From Micromonospora violae (GTDB lineage Bacteria; Actinomycetota; Actinomycetes; Mycobacteriales; Micromonosporaceae), in assembly GCF_004217135.1 (NCBI RefSeq), contig NZ_SHKK01000001.1, positions 3,224,001 through 3,288,000 on the forward strand: a stretch of 64,000 nucleotides of DNA, in the 5' to 3' direction. The notes beneath the pieces were generated by a model. The model saw nothing but the letters and a program-made list of their open reading frames with translations, was not told the origin of the DNA and made no database searches. The number at the start of each line of letters is the position of its first letter. The first letter of the stretch is position 1. The translations under genes and the position numbers were made by a program. Of the stretch, positions 17,281 to 28,128 are shown piece after piece.

Positions 17281-19163
17281 CCCGCCGGATCGATGCCCAA
17301 GACACGGACGCCGATCGACGGATCCGCGACGTCCTCGGCAGCAAGGGCAAAGCCGGGTTCATCGTTACCGCCGGGGCGGGTTCCGGCAAGACCACCTCAC
17401 TCGTCAAGGCGCTCGCTCATGTGACAGCAACCCGCCGTGCCCAGCTCCGAGCGCGCACCCAGCGGATAGCCTGCATCACCTACACCGAGGTCGCCGTAGC
17501 CGAGATCCACGGCGATGTCCAAGACGACCCTCTGGTCTATGTATCGACGATTCATAGCTTCCTCTGGGAAGCCATCGCACCGTTCCAGTCCGACATCGGT
17601 GCCTGGATCAAACGCCAACTCACAGCCAAGCTCGACGAGCTTAGCGGCAAGATCGAGAAGGCGAAGACACCCGCCAAGCGTGACACGATGACCCAAGACT
17701 GGACTCGCTACCAACGTCAGCTAGCCGCGCTCCGCTCGGTCCGCAAGTTCACATATAGCGTCGGGCCCGACTACGGCAGGGGGCAGATCGGCCACGCGGA
17801 TGTCCTCAAGATGGTTCCGCGGATGCTCATCGAGCAACCGCTGCTAGCAAAGGTCATCGCAACGCGCTTCCCGATCGTCTTCGTCGACGAAAGCCAAGAT
17901 ACAGAGGCGAACGTCGTCGCAAGCCTCATCCACACGTACAAAACCGTCAAGAGCGATTTCTGCCTGGGATTCTTCGGCGACCCGATGCAGCAGATCTACC
18001 CCACGGGCATCGGCCAGGTACCGGCCGAACCGGATTGGGCACTGATCAACAAGCCCGAAAATTTCCGCTCCTCGCGCCGCGTGCTCGAGGTCGTGAACCG
18101 GGTGCGAGCCGGCGCCGACGGGAACAAGCAGACACCGGGCCGACCTGATGCCCTCACCCCAGATGGAGACGCATACTTCATTGTTCTACCTACCGACGCC
18201 GACCGTGTCGCCAGCATGGACGCCGTACGCCGCTGGCTCGCGCACCGCACCTCGAACGACGCCTGGGCCGCCGACGGGCCCGACGGTGTGAAGATCCTCG
18301 TCGCCATGCATAAGCTCGCGGCCCGGCGACTCGGCTTCGCCGACCTGCACGCGGCGTTCCACCCGAAGAACCCGCCCGCACTGGCCACCGCGTTCATCGA
18401 AGGCACAGCCTGGCCCATCACGCCGTTCGCCAACGTGATCCTTCCCCTGTGCGACCCCTCGAACGACCACGCCACGCTCCGTATCCTGCGCAAGCACAGT
18501 GCTCTGATCCGCGACGACCTCACCGGAGCCGGTGTCGTGCGGGAGCGACTAACGTCCGCGCGCAAAGCCGTGACTGATCTACGCGACCTCGTCGCCGCCG
18601 GCGGCCCCGGCTCTGTCGGGAAGACGCTACGGTTCGCGCACCACACCAAGCTCATCGACCCGGTTCCGCAACTCGCCCGCTACCTGGACCCCGACGGACC
18701 CCACGGCGACCAGGTCTTGTCCGAAAAGGCCCGAGAAATCCTCGACGCGTTTATGACCTGCGACGTGCGGGAGCTCCAGGGCTATCTTCGCTATGTCAGC
18801 CGTCAGTCGCCTTACTCGACGCAACACGCGACGAAAGGTGCCGAGTTCCCGCGGGTCATCGTCCTGTTGGACGACTCCGAAGGAGTCCTGCCGGCATACT
18901 CCTACGACAAACTCCTCGGACTCACTGCACTGTCGCAAACTGACCGCGAGAACAAGGCGAACGGCAAAGACACCACCGTCGAACGAAGCCGGCGCTTGCT
19001 GTACGTCTGCGTCTCACGCGCCCGGGAGGAACTCGCCGTCATCGTCTACGCGGACAACGTCGAAGCCGCGATTCTGTCCCTCAAGGTGTCCGGCCTAGCA
19101 GACGAACCACTGACTCTGAGCGACCTCGCCAGCGTACGTGGCGCGTATCCCAGCATCCCATAG
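17277..19163 (+). CDS. UvrD/PcrA-like SF1 helicase, GajB-like
   Basis: A 628-residue superfamily 1A helicase: Walker A TAGAGSGKT (31-39), Q-motif-like region upstream, Walker B IVFVDESQDTE, motif III GFFGDPMQQIYP, and motif VI RRLLYVCVSRAREELAV near the C-terminus. It starts at ATG 17277, overlapping the end of the OLD gene by four bases, so the two are translationally coupled. In Gabija the helicase-like subunit associates with GajA and responds to DNA termini. UvrD-like helicases are common elsewhere, but this coupling supports Gabija. Confidence 0.78.
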   Translation: MTRRIDAQDTDADRRIRDVLGSKGKAGFIVTAGAGSGKTTSLVKALAHVTATRRAQLRARTQRIACITYTEVAVAEIHGDVQDDPLVYVSTIHSFLWEAIAPFQSDIGAWIKRQLTAKLDELSGKIEKAKTPAKRDTMTQDWTRYQRQLAALRSVRKFTYSVGPDYGRGQIGHADVLKMVPRMLIEQPLLAKVIATRFPIVFVDESQDTEANVVASLIHTYKTVKSDFCLGFFGDPMQQIYPTGIGQVPAEPDWALINKPENFRSSRRVLEVVNRVRAGADGNKQTPGRPDALTPDGDAYFIVLPTDADRVASMDAVRRWLAHRTSNDAWAADGPDGVKILVAMHKLAARRLGFADLHAAFHPKNPPALATAFIEGTAWPITPFANVILPLCDPSNDHATLRILRKHSALIRDDLTGAGVVRERLTSARKAVTDLRDLVAAGGPGSVGKTLRFAHHTKLIDPVPQLARYLDPDGPHGDQVLSEKAREILDAFMTCDVRELQGYLRYVSRQSPYSTQHATKGAEFPRVIVLLDDSEGVLPAYSYDKLLGLTALSQTDRENKANGKDTTVERSRRLLYVCVSRAREELAVIVYADNVEAAILSLKVSGLADEPLTLSDLASVRGAYPSIP

Positions 19164-19307
19164 AGGATGCAGCGCAGACCTGTAGCTGCTGGTCCGCGCC
19201 TGTTTCGAAGACTCGTCCCGGTGGGTGGCGCTGGCAGCAAGGCCGAGGATGAACTCGCCGCCGTGGCGGGGTGATCGACCGTTCGTGCCGGGGCTGTGGG
19301 GGCGGGG

Positions 19308-19870
19308 TCACGCGACGCAGCACGCGAACGGAGCGCATACGGCCCGGCACCTGCACCGGTATGTTCCCAACAAGTACGCCGGCCGGGACGTGTCGTAGCC
19401 GAGGTCAGCGACGATGAGGGTTTTCGGGGTCACCGACGCTCCACTGTCCCGCCATGAGGAGCCGCCGCACAAGTTGTGCACTACCCGGCGATGACGATGG
19501 CCTGAGCCGCTGAACGTCCAACGACGCGGTCCCAAAGCTGCGACCGGGTTTCGAACGCCGTGACGAGCGAGTATGGCCAGCCAGGAACCAACACGTGCTG
19601 ATCCATAGCGCAGCCGTAGGTGTGGCACAGGATCCGCTCCTCCGAGGTGTGCATGTCCGGCCGAAGCCAGCAGGTGAGGCCCACTGCCAAGACCAGGCGG
19701 CCGTCGGTAGCGCGAGGCAGCGGGAGCGGCGCGCCAAGCTCGTGCGGGGCCGCTCGACATCTACCCAGCCCCGCGCCAACTGCCTCGTACAGCGACCGCT
19801 TCCTCAGGAAATGCCGCCCGAGTCCTCCAACGCGCTGATTACGATCGCCCCTCGGATCTAAGGAGCAAGC
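19308..19870 (-). pseudogene. IS701-like (IS4-superfamily) transposase fragment
   Basis: Minus-strand pieces in different frames read KRSLYEAVGAG, RLVLAVGLTCWLRPD, RILCHTYG and VPGWPYSLVTAFET, then IVADLGYDTSRPAYLL. These are consecutive blocks of an IS701-type DDE transposase found in actinomycetes. At least two frame changes and the missing C-terminus make it a relic. It separates the Gabija-like and Shango-like units. Confidence 0.55.
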
Positions 19871-19925
19871 CCCACTCCTTCTCCAAGGCTTGGGTGATTC
19901 GATGGTCACGGGCGGTGGCACGCCC

Positions 19926-21022
19926 TCAGAGGGGACGTTCAAGTCCACCGACTGGATCTGGCCGGAATTCCTGGGTGGCTGATGCAGCGGATTTTAGGGC
20001 TTGGGTCAGTTCGCGTAGCTGCGCTTCCAGGTCAGCGAATTGCCCCGGAGTTCCGGCTGCCGCCACTTCGCGACGCAGAGCGGCGAGGTATTGCTGGTGG
20101 AGGAGGTGTACTCGGTCGCCGGAGAGTCCCCATGTCCGGGCCACTTCGATAAGGGCCGCCACCTCGGCGTGACTGAGGACATGGTCGGCAAGGGCACGGT
20201 CGAGTACGTCGAGGTATGCGTCGGCGCGGGAGTCGCCGGTGGTTGCGGTCTGAACGCGGGCGGCTACGCCGGCAAGACTGATGCGGAGGCCGGGCTTGCA
20301 CGTACCGTGGCGACGCCAGTCGACGGACGCGCCAGGGTAGCGCCGTCGCCGGTCGGCGCTGTCCAAGTGAGAGGGAGTTCGAGTGGACGGCAGCCGAGTT
20401 CGGCGAGGGCGGTGACGCCGGCTTGCCGGGCGCGGTTCAGGTACTTCTTGAGTAGCTGTGCGGTGGCCGTTGCGTCGCCGAGCGCGGAGTGCGCTGCTTG
20501 TAAGGGAATGTCTTCGGCAATGCAGAGATCTGCGAGTCGGCGGGTTGCCCCGCCGCCATACCGGTGGGACATGCTGAGGGTGCAGAGTGCGGGCCAGGCC
20601 GGGGCGGGGTAGCCGAGCTGGTGGAACTCGGCGTCGAGGAAGCTGAGGTCGTAGCGTGAGTTGTGCGCAACGACGATGGCGCCGCGCAACTGGTTGGCGA
20701 GTTCGCCGGCGATGTCACTGAAACGCGGAGCGAGGGCAAGGTCGGCGGCGGTGAGGCCGTGTACGCGGGTGGGTCCTGGGTCTCGGCCGGGGTTGATCAG
20801 GGTGGTCCATCGATGTTCGATCTGTCCAGCGGGAGACAGTCGTACGACCGCGACTTCGATGATCCGGTCGCCTCGGTGTGAGGCGAAGCCGGTGGTTTCC
20901 AGGTCGACGACCGCGAAGGGTGTCTGTCCGAGCTGAGCCAGCGGCCGTATAACAGGCTGTGCTGCTGATCGGTCAGGTGCGGGGCGGGGTGTGGGCGGTG
21001 CGTTGCTGCGATCGTGGTTCAT
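19926..21022 (-). pseudogene. DEDDh 3'-5' exonuclease with C-terminal TerB-like domain, frameshifted
   Basis: The exonuclease domain is complete: FAVVDLETTGF (Exo I, DxE), HNSRYDLSFLD (Exo II) and HSALGDATAT (Exo III, HxxxxD). After the first frame ends at 20264, another continues with AGVAARVQTATTGDSRADAY and ALADHVLSHAEVAALIEVAR to 19926, a helical region like the TerB-like tail of actinobacterial exonucleases of this type; a one-base shift near 20266-20276 would join them. The ATG at 21022 is only one option: the frame is open into the preceding helicase, so helicase and exonuclease may be one polypeptide. It belongs to the Shango-like operon. Confidence 0.6.
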
Positions 21023-23376
21023 GGTCTCGGTGGCGAGCACAGAGGCTTGCTCGGGGCGGGGCATTGCGGCCATCGACCGCAGCGCGTGCCAGGCTTCTGG
21101 TACGTCGAGGGCCCGCGCTGCGTAGGCGATGGTGAGCAGATCGTCCGTCAGGTACTGGTCGTATTTGTCTGACGCCTTGTTCGGCACCGCTGCGGCGAGT
21201 ACCGGAGGGTCGGGTGGCGTCTCGTCGGCGAGGTGCCTGATGGTTTCCCATAGCCCGGCAGGGTCGGTGCCTCGGATGGTCAGGGCGACGCCGTCGTGGC
21301 CGACCTCTAGTCCTTCTCGTGTGAGGGCTACGGCGAGGGTGTTCATGATTTTGTCCCCTCGCCAGGGGAACAGGAGGGTGTCGTTGCCCCAGCCGAGGAT
21401 CGCGTGGCTGTCCAGCGCGTACCTGTTGAAGGCTGCACGTCCTTCTTGGAGGAGTGTTTGGGCCTGGCGGTCGAGGTAGCGGGGTATCTCGGTTGTTGTG
21501 TAGATCGTGCGCATGCGTTGTCGGACGGCGTCGGCGACTTCGCCGCCGCTTCCTGAGAAGCTCGGGGGGCGGCCACCACCGGATCTGACCAGGTCGATAA
21601 TTTCTGCATTGTGTCGATCGCGACGATCTTCCAGCGTCGGCCGCTGAAGATCAGCAGCATTCCAGGGGTGATCGGGTTGTCGACAGGCAGCGATCCGATG
21701 GTGCGGCCGTCCGCGACGAGGCGGAACTCTTCTGGGCTTGTGAAGGCGGTATAGAAGCTGTAGTGGTTGACGAGGCGGTCGCCGACGCCGCCGGGCAGCA
21801 GCAGGCCTTGCGAGTCTTGGGTGAGCAGGTCCTGCTTGCCCAAGCAGCGCAGGAGAGCGATGAAGGTGCTCTTGTCGACGCGCGCGAACGGGCCGTGTCC
21901 GGACAATGCGTCGTAGAGCTGCTGAGGTTGTGCACCGCCGCGTTGGGCGATGACCGACAGGATCTGTTGGGTGAGGGTCGACAGGTGCATGCTCGCGGTG
22001 TCCGGTGGCTCGTACCACTTGGCGAGCAGCAGGTCGACCATCGCGACGCTCTGGACGAGCTGGCTGCGCAGCGTGTCGGCGGGGGGTGTCCGGTCGGTGA
22101 GTTCGGGCTTCGAGACGTACATCCGCAGCACGGCGGGCTGGTCGGCTCGGCGTCCGGAGCGGCCGAGCCGCTGCCGCATTCCCGCGACGCTGGCTGGTGC
22201 TCCGATCTGGGCCACCGAGTCGACGGAGCCGATGTCGATTCCCATTTCCAGGGTCGACGTGCAGATCGCGGTGACTGGCGTGGTGCGGTCTTTGAGTCGC
22301 GCTTCGACGTGCTCACGGAACTCTTTGGAGAGATTGCCGTGATGCGGGAGGAACTCGCTGGGGACGTTGTTGTTCTTGCACCGCCGGTCGAGCATGTCGG
22401 TATAGAGCTCGACGGCGCTGCGCGAGTTGGCGAAGACGAGGTTGTCGTTTCCCCGCAGGGTACGGAAGAGGTGGTCGGCGATCCCAGCCTTGTCCCACGA
22501 TTCATCCTCGTCGTCCGACTCAGCGGTGGCGGTGCCGGATGGAGGTGCGGCGGGCGCCCTACCGGAGGGGGACGGGGCGGCGGCGACGTAGCCCCGAAGC
22601 TGCAGTCGTATCTCTCGGGCGTCATCGTCGGATGCGATCACGGTGACGGCGTCGCCGCGGCCCGCGCGCAGGAACTCTGCCGCTGCGGTGAAGTCGCCGA
22701 GGGTGGCGGACAAGGCGATCCGCGGGATTCTGCGCCGCAGGACGAGGTCCACCCGATGCAGCAGCGATTGCAGTTGAGCGCCGCGTTCGGTGCCGATGAA
22801 CGCGTGCAGCTCGTCGATGACGACGTGGCTGATGTCGCCGAGGATGCGAGCGACCTTGTCGCCGTGGTTTACGAACAGTGACTCCAGCGATTCGGGCGTG
22901 ATCAGCAGAATGCCGTCCGGCTCGCGCAGAACGCGCGACTTGCGCGATCCCGCCACGTCGCCATGCCACCGGTGGACCGGAACGTCGAACCGTTCGCACA
23001 GGTGGGCGAGCCGCTCATACTGGTCGTTGATCAGCGCCTTGAGTGGCCCGACGTAGAGCGCGCAGACTCCGGCAACGTCGTCGCTCGCGTCCCGCCGAGC
23101 TGCGATGGCTGAGCAGATTGGCAACCAGGCTGCTTCCGTCTTCCCGCTGGCGGTCGCGGCAGCGATGATGACGTCGGTGTCGCCTGCGAGGATCGGTCGA
23201 GCGGCGCGTTCCTGCGCGTCCCGCAGCTGGTCCCAGCCTTGATCGTGAATCCACCGCTGCACTTTCGGATGCAGTAGGTGATATGCCGACGATGAGCCGG
23301 CAGCGCGTCGCGGCTCGGCTGTTGTCGTGACCTGCTGCTGAGGGTCAGAGGCGGAAGGAGGCAAGTTCGTCGTCAT
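21023..23376 (-). pseudogene. DEAD/DEAH (Lhr-like) helicase, SngC-like, frameshifted
   Basis: Superfamily 2 helicase with motif I ATASGKTE, motif II VVIDELHAF, motif III ALSATLG and motif VI RQRLGRSGRR. Homology runs to about residue 590 (GRRWKIVAIDTMQK), then the frame changes near 21598-21605 and continues IDLVRSGGGRPPSF through the C-terminal Lhr-like region into an exonuclease. A single lost base explains the break; the local sequence is not a classical slippery heptamer. The start ATG 23376 lies inside the end of the BrxD-like gene. TerB, BrxD-type ATPase and Lhr-type helicase together match the three-gene Shango defence system. The break suggests inactivity or a sequence error. Confidence 0.68.
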
Positions 23377-24787
23377 CGGGAGGCAGTTGGCTGGCGGTCA
23401 CCGTTACGGCTGGTGTGTGAGAGAAGTTGTGCCCTCCCGTGGAAGCGGACAGTTTTTGGTGTTGTTCCTCGGCGGTCTGGCTAGTTGGGTCGCCGGCGTC
23501 GTCGAGAGGTTCCAGGTCCGGGTCCGTCTCGGCGGCGATGTGAATCGCGCCGATGAGGGACCTCCAGTCTTGTCCAGGGTTCTGTTCGAGGATCGCAAGC
23601 AGATCCAGAAAGCCCTTGATGGTGTTTCGCGGCGTGCGGAAGTAGGCGTCCCCGATGCGGGAAGCGCAGTGGTTCATGTAGGCATGCAAGGCTTCGTCGG
23701 GCAGGAGGTAGGCCGCCGGATCGCCGGCGGCGTAGACGTGACGCAGCTTGGCCAGCAGGACGTAGAAGTCCTCAGGTGACAGGTTGGCCAGGCGCAGAAC
23801 GGGACCGGAGTAGTCGACGAGCCCGGCGGTGGCGTAGGTGTTCTCAGCTAGGCGGGACTGCAGCGCGGCGTAGGAATAGAGGCCGCGGCGGGTGTCGAGC
23901 AGGAAATCGGGTGTTCCGCCGAAGAGGAACCCGAGGCCCGACGCGGTTCCTTGCAGGCTGTCGTTGAGGATGCGCAGGATCTGCTCGTAGTTGGCGTTGC
24001 GGGCTTGGGAGTTGGCCAGCTTGTACAGGTTGACCATCTCGTCGAGGCAGACGAGCAGGCCGTCGTAGCCGGCCAGGCGGACGAACCGGGACATCAACTT
24101 GAGGTGGTCGTAGAAGGACGCGTCGTCGACGATCGTGCGCACGCCGAGGGCATTGCGGGCGTCGGTGCGGGTGGAGAACTCGCCGCGCAGCCACCTGACG
24201 GCGTCGATCTTGAGTTGCTCGTTGCCGGTGTCGTGGCCCTGCCAGTACTTGGCGATGACATCGGCGAAGTCGTAGCCGCCCGTCAACTCGCTGAGCGCGT
24301 CGAGGCGGACACGAATGACCACCTGTGGATTCTGGCCAGTGTCGCGTGCCTCGGTCAGCGCCTGGGTCACGAACCGTTCGACGACGCTGGCCAGCGCACC
24401 ACCGTCGGGCTTGGCGCGAGTGGCCATGTTGCGCATCAGTTCGGCGTACAGGCTGCGTGCTTGCCCGCCGGTGGCATGCAGCCGACGGTCGGGCGACAGG
24501 TCCGCGTGAACGGTGACCAGACGCTTCTCCAACGCGATGGAGCGAATCAGGTGCAGGAAGAACGTCTTGCCCGAGCCGTACTCCCCGATCACAAAACGAC
24601 TGCCGGCCCCACCGTCAGCGATGCGGGTGGTGTCGGCAACAAGAGCCTGCACCTCCGCGGCCCGACCGACCTGGACGTGCTGTTGCCCGGCGCGGGGCAC
24701 CACTCCCGCGCGCAACGACTGGATGATCGCGTCGCGCTCGCGGGGCCTGATACGGGCGCCCTGGCCGGTGGGGGTAGTAACGCTCAT
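23345..24787 (-). CDS. BrxD-type P-loop ATPase, SngB-like
   Basis: A 480-residue ATPase of the BREX BrxD (DUF2791) family. Walker A GEYGSGKT at 68-75 and Walker B DGLLVCLDE at 242-250 are intact; a later block, FLFGGTPDFLLD, is also typical of the family. The gene overlaps the TerB gene by four bases (ATGA) and the helicase gene by 32 bases, so the three are an operon. With TerB and helicase partners rather than BREX methylase and PglX/PglZ, the best match is Shango SngB. The gene itself looks intact. Confidence 0.78.
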   Translation of the reverse strand: MSVTTPTGQGARIRPRERDAIIQSLRAGVVPRAGQQHVQVGRAAEVQALVADTTRIADGGAGSRFVIGEYGSGKTFFLHLIRSIALEKRLVTVHADLSPDRRLHATGGQARSLYAELMRNMATRAKPDGGALASVVERFVTQALTEARDTGQNPQVVIRVRLDALSELTGGYDFADVIAKYWQGHDTGNEQLKIDAVRWLRGEFSTRTDARNALGVRTIVDDASFYDHLKLMSRFVRLAGYDGLLVCLDEMVNLYKLANSQARNANYEQILRILNDSLQGTASGLGFLFGGTPDFLLDTRRGLYSYAALQSRLAENTYATAGLVDYSGPVLRLANLSPEDFYVLLAKLRHVYAAGDPAAYLLPDEALHAYMNHCASRIGDAYFRTPRNTIKGFLDLLAILEQNPGQDWRSLIGAIHIAAETDPDLEPLDDAGDPTSQTAEEQHQKLSASTGGHNFSHTPAVTVTASQLPPDDDELASFRL

Positions 24788-26886
24788 CGCAGTAGCTCCT
24801 GAAGCGCATAGTTGTTGATCCCAATATCATCGTCGCCCTCGGCGACAGGTTCCCCCGCAGCATCCAGGGCGACCTCGTTGAGCAGGTCCAACGCTCCAGC
24901 CGGCATCACGCCGTGCCGCTCGGCAAGGTCCTCATACGCCGAGCGGGTCCACGTCGGCTGCGTCGCCAGGGACCGCAGGAGTTCGCTGTGCACGGCATCC
25001 AAACCGGGAATGAGGGCTTGCGTGGTGGGCTGAGCTGCCGGCCCACCATTGGGGGCAGCCGACATCGCGGCCATCTGCGGTGAAGGCGGTTCGTCGTCAG
25101 TGAAGATGGTCGACAGCAGCGCCGAGACGGCCGCCGTCTCGGCCAGCTTCACGGCGATGACGTCTTCGTCGAGAACAACGCCGGAAGCCCCTGCTGGTAC
25201 TCGTTGACCGTTGCCCCAGGCAGATGACCGGCGAGCTGCCGCTGCGGGCGGCAGCGTGTATCCCGCTGGTGCGGGCCCCGCCGCACGCACGACGACGGGC
25301 ATTGCGGCTGGGGGTTGATTCACCGCGAAAGCCGCGGGACCAGCGACCTGTTGATGGAGGCGACCGTAGATGAGGTCCGGGTCAAGGGCGAGGAGCTTGT
25401 AGATCTTCGTGAGGCTCGTGACCTCTTCCGGCGAGATGACTCCGTCGGCCGCGGCTACCGTGATCAGGAAGTCGCCGATGCTCTCACGCTGGTCTGCCCG
25501 AAGCAGATCGAGGCGTTTCTTCAGCCCGGTGAGCTTGACGCCGGTGACAGCCAGCCACCGTAGGTGCGCCTGCAGGCGGGTTCTTTCGGGGGCTGTCAGA
25601 TGCAGCGCGGCTTGGAGGTGGGCTGTCAGGTGCTGCTGTTCCTGGTCGCTGATGGTGCCGTCCGAAGCGCTGACCGCGACCGCCAGGTGCAGCAGGGTGG
25701 CAGCGGCGGTGTAGGCGGGCGTTGCGGTATGCGGGGCATCGGCGGAGACGCGGAACATAACGGCAGGTCCGGCCGACAGTGCTGATCCGCCGAGCCGGAC
25801 GTCTGGCTCCACGCCGACGCCGAAACGCCCAAGGAGTTGAGCGAGGGACACCGCCTCAGCCTTGGTCATCTTCTCGGGCTGAGCAGTCGGCCAGAAGGCA
25901 ACGAGTTCCGGCGCATCGACGACAACATGGTGCTCGTCTGCGAGACGCGCGTCGCACCAAGCGCGCAGCACGCCGACCTGCCCTGCCTGCTGGTCAAGCA
26001 GCTCGGAAGGCAGCACGGCGGCTGCGGCGAGCGACCCACGACCATCTGGGTTGCGGCCAAGCCATCGGCTGTAGGCGTCCAGGTCGTCAGTGACCGCATC
26101 GACGAGCTCGGTCAACTTGCGGGCCGGTCCAGCGAGTTCGACGACGTCAGGCAGGTCGAGCTGCACGCTAGCGCTATCGATACCCGCACTGGCCGCCCGG
26201 TAGGTCACCCCGATTCGCGCCTTACCCGGCCTGATACGGAAGCCGTCCTTGAACCGTTCCGCGTACCGCCTGGCGAACAGACGGTCGAACTCTTCAGGGC
26301 ACCGGGTCTGCGGGGTGCGTGGGTAAAGCGACGGCAAGTACCACGCCCAGGCACGGGCCCACTCGGCTGGCACGGGAGTGCCGCTGGCGGCTAACTCACC
26401 TAACGCAAGCCGTAGCTGCATCGGGATGGGCCACCGGTCAGGCACGAGCTCAGGTGGTCGTCCTTCGCTGGCGCCGGTTTCAGCCGCGCCGATCAACTCG
26501 AGAACCTCGAGAAATTCGCGAGCGTAGGAGCGGAACGAGCCGTTGGCACCATAGATGCCCAGGAGCCGACGGACCTCGGCTGCGATCGCCGGTAACTCTC
26601 GACGTAGGGCCCGGTCGTTCGGCATGTCGACCAGAACGCGCCGCTCAAGGCCATAGAAGAAAAGAAAGACGTAACCAATGGGCACGGCGCCGAAGCGACG
26701 CCCATCGGCTAGCCACGTCAGGTAGGCAGCCCTACTGTTCGCAGGGAGCGAGCCGTACGACGGCCAGTAGTCCAGCCCCTTCCCGTCCCAGTCGGGCCGA
26801 TTCCTGTCAATCCGAAGCGTCGGGTCGATGAGCGCAGGCTCGGTCCCGCCATTGGGAGCCGTCAGATGCCTGCCGACATAGATCAA
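24784..26886 (-). pseudogene. TerB-N/TerB/TerB-C domain protein, SngA-like, 5' end cut by IS630 insertion
   Basis: The remaining frame gives about 700 residues: an N-terminal TerB-N region (LIYVGRHL, TEPALIDP, YLTWLADGR), a central TerB domain (HLAVAVSASDGTISDQEQQ and FLITVAAADGVISPEE, acidic metal-site repeats) and a TerB-C tail. The first usable start is TTG 26886, but coding similarity continues upstream as QTIWVPAGQPTTVAGYPIPG right up to the IS630 element at 26951. The 5' part reappears on the other side of the element. TerB proteins partner BrxD-type ATPases and Lhr helicases in Shango. The intact original protein was probably about 70 residues longer; current function is doubtful. Confidence 0.7.
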
Positions 26887-26950
26887 ACCTCCCGGAATCG
26901 GATATCCGGCGACGGTCGTCGGCTGTCCGGCCGGAACCCAGATCGTCTGC

Positions 26951-28128
26951 TACAGAGGTTGAAAGGTCGAGGTTCGGGCTATCTCGGTGGTTCGGGTTCG
27001 AGGGTCATGCCGGTGCTGGCGAAGAAGCCGGCGAGGAGATCGGTTTGTTGCTGACAAGCGCGTAGTCGGCGTTTGACCAGTTGGGCGAGGTGGTCGACGC
27101 CTCGGGCGGCGGTGTTGGTCAGGCCGCGTTTCATCCAGCGCCAGACGCCTTCGGTGGGGTTGAGGTCCGGGGCGTAGGGGGGTAGCCGGATCACGGTCAG
27201 CCACGGCCGGGCGGCGATCAGGGTGTGCATGCGGCGGCTGACGTGGGTGTTCAGGTTGTCCCAGATCAGCACTATCGGCGCGTGCAGGCGCTGGTGGGCT
27301 TGGTCGAGGAAGGCGATGTAGTCGTCCTCGCTGAAGCTGCCGCGCTCCCCGGCGCGACCGCGGTGCAGCCGGGTTCGCCACATCAGCCGGCCTCGCTGTC
27401 CGGGCTTGAGGCAGACCAGGCCGGCGATCGAGATCCGGCCGGAGCCCTTGCCGGAGACCTCGACCACCGGCGTGTGCCCGCGCCGGGCCCACGTCTTGGC
27501 CACCGGCGGTCGCATGACCTGCCCTGCCTCGTCCTGGAAGCAGATCCAGGCGCCCTGCGCCGCCGCTAACCTCTTACCGACGGCCACCGCCCACGATGCC
27601 AGCCGGCGATCGCTTCCGGATCGCGTTCGATCGCCCGACGAGTGGGAACCTGCTGGCTGTACCCGAGGCGATGCAGCAGGTAGGACACCCCGCGCAGCGT
27701 GTAGGAGACGCCGAAACGACGCTCGATCACCTCGGCCACCCGGGTGAGAGTCCAACGGGCATCGGCCCAGCCGTGCACGATCGGACCTTCATCGAGCATC
27801 TCGGCCAACTGTTTGCGCTGCTCAACGGAGAGTTTGCAGTCCGAGCCGCCCGGCCCGGCCGACGCCAGAGCCTCCGTTCCGCCAGCAGTCCACTGTCGCC
27901 GCCACAGACGCACCGACTTCTCCGAAACCCGCAGCTCAGAAGCGATCTGCGCGGTCGGTACGGACTCCTCGAACATCGCCGCGGCCTGGATCCGGACCTT
28001 CTCACGCCGGACCCGGGCTGCCGCGTTCATGCCACCACCAGCCGGATACCTCATACCCCCGGCCTACCAAACCCATCGACATCGGTCACGCCAACACGCC
28101 GACGGACGTCAGCCTTTCAACCTCTGTA
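26951..28128 (-). mobile_element. IS630-family insertion sequence with terminal inverted repeats and TA duplication
   Basis: The element spans 26953-28126 (1174 bp). Its ends are 14-bp perfect inverted repeats, CAGAGGTTGAAAGG at 26953-26966 and CCTTTCAACCTCTG at 28113-28126, flanked by TA at 26951-26952 and 28127-28128. The TA duplication and reconstructed CTAG target fit IS630. It carries a two-frame transposase. It is inserted in the 5' coding part of the TerB (SngA-like) gene. The exact ends suggest a fairly recent insertion compared with the other IS relics in the window. Confidence 0.88.
26979..28054 (-). CDS. IS630-family transposase (two overlapping frames)
   Basis: The first frame (28054 to 27566, 162 residues) is the HTH part: AAMFEESVPTAQIASELRVS and SEKSVRLWRRQW, then a helical linker ending WPSVRG. 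The second frame (to 26979) is the DDE catalytic part: AWICFQDEAGQ, TWARRGHTPVV, IVLIWDNLNTH and LPPYAPDLNPTEGVW. The catalytic acids are D in FQDE, D in WDN and E in NPTEG. The switch needs a -1 shift near 27570-27590; some IS630 elements use programmed frameshifting, but no A-rich slippery heptamer is visible, so a disabling indel is equally possible. Confidence 0.75.

Noticed and set aside
21590..21615. Programmed frameshift in the helicase gene
   Set aside because: The sequence CAG AAA TTA is not a classical X-XXY-YYZ slippery site and no strong downstream structure is obvious; a one-base indel is simpler.
23345..24787. BREX system
   Set aside because: The ATPase is BrxD-like, but no PglX methylase, PglZ, BrxA/B/C or Lon-like gene is present; TerB and Lhr-like neighbours fit Shango better.
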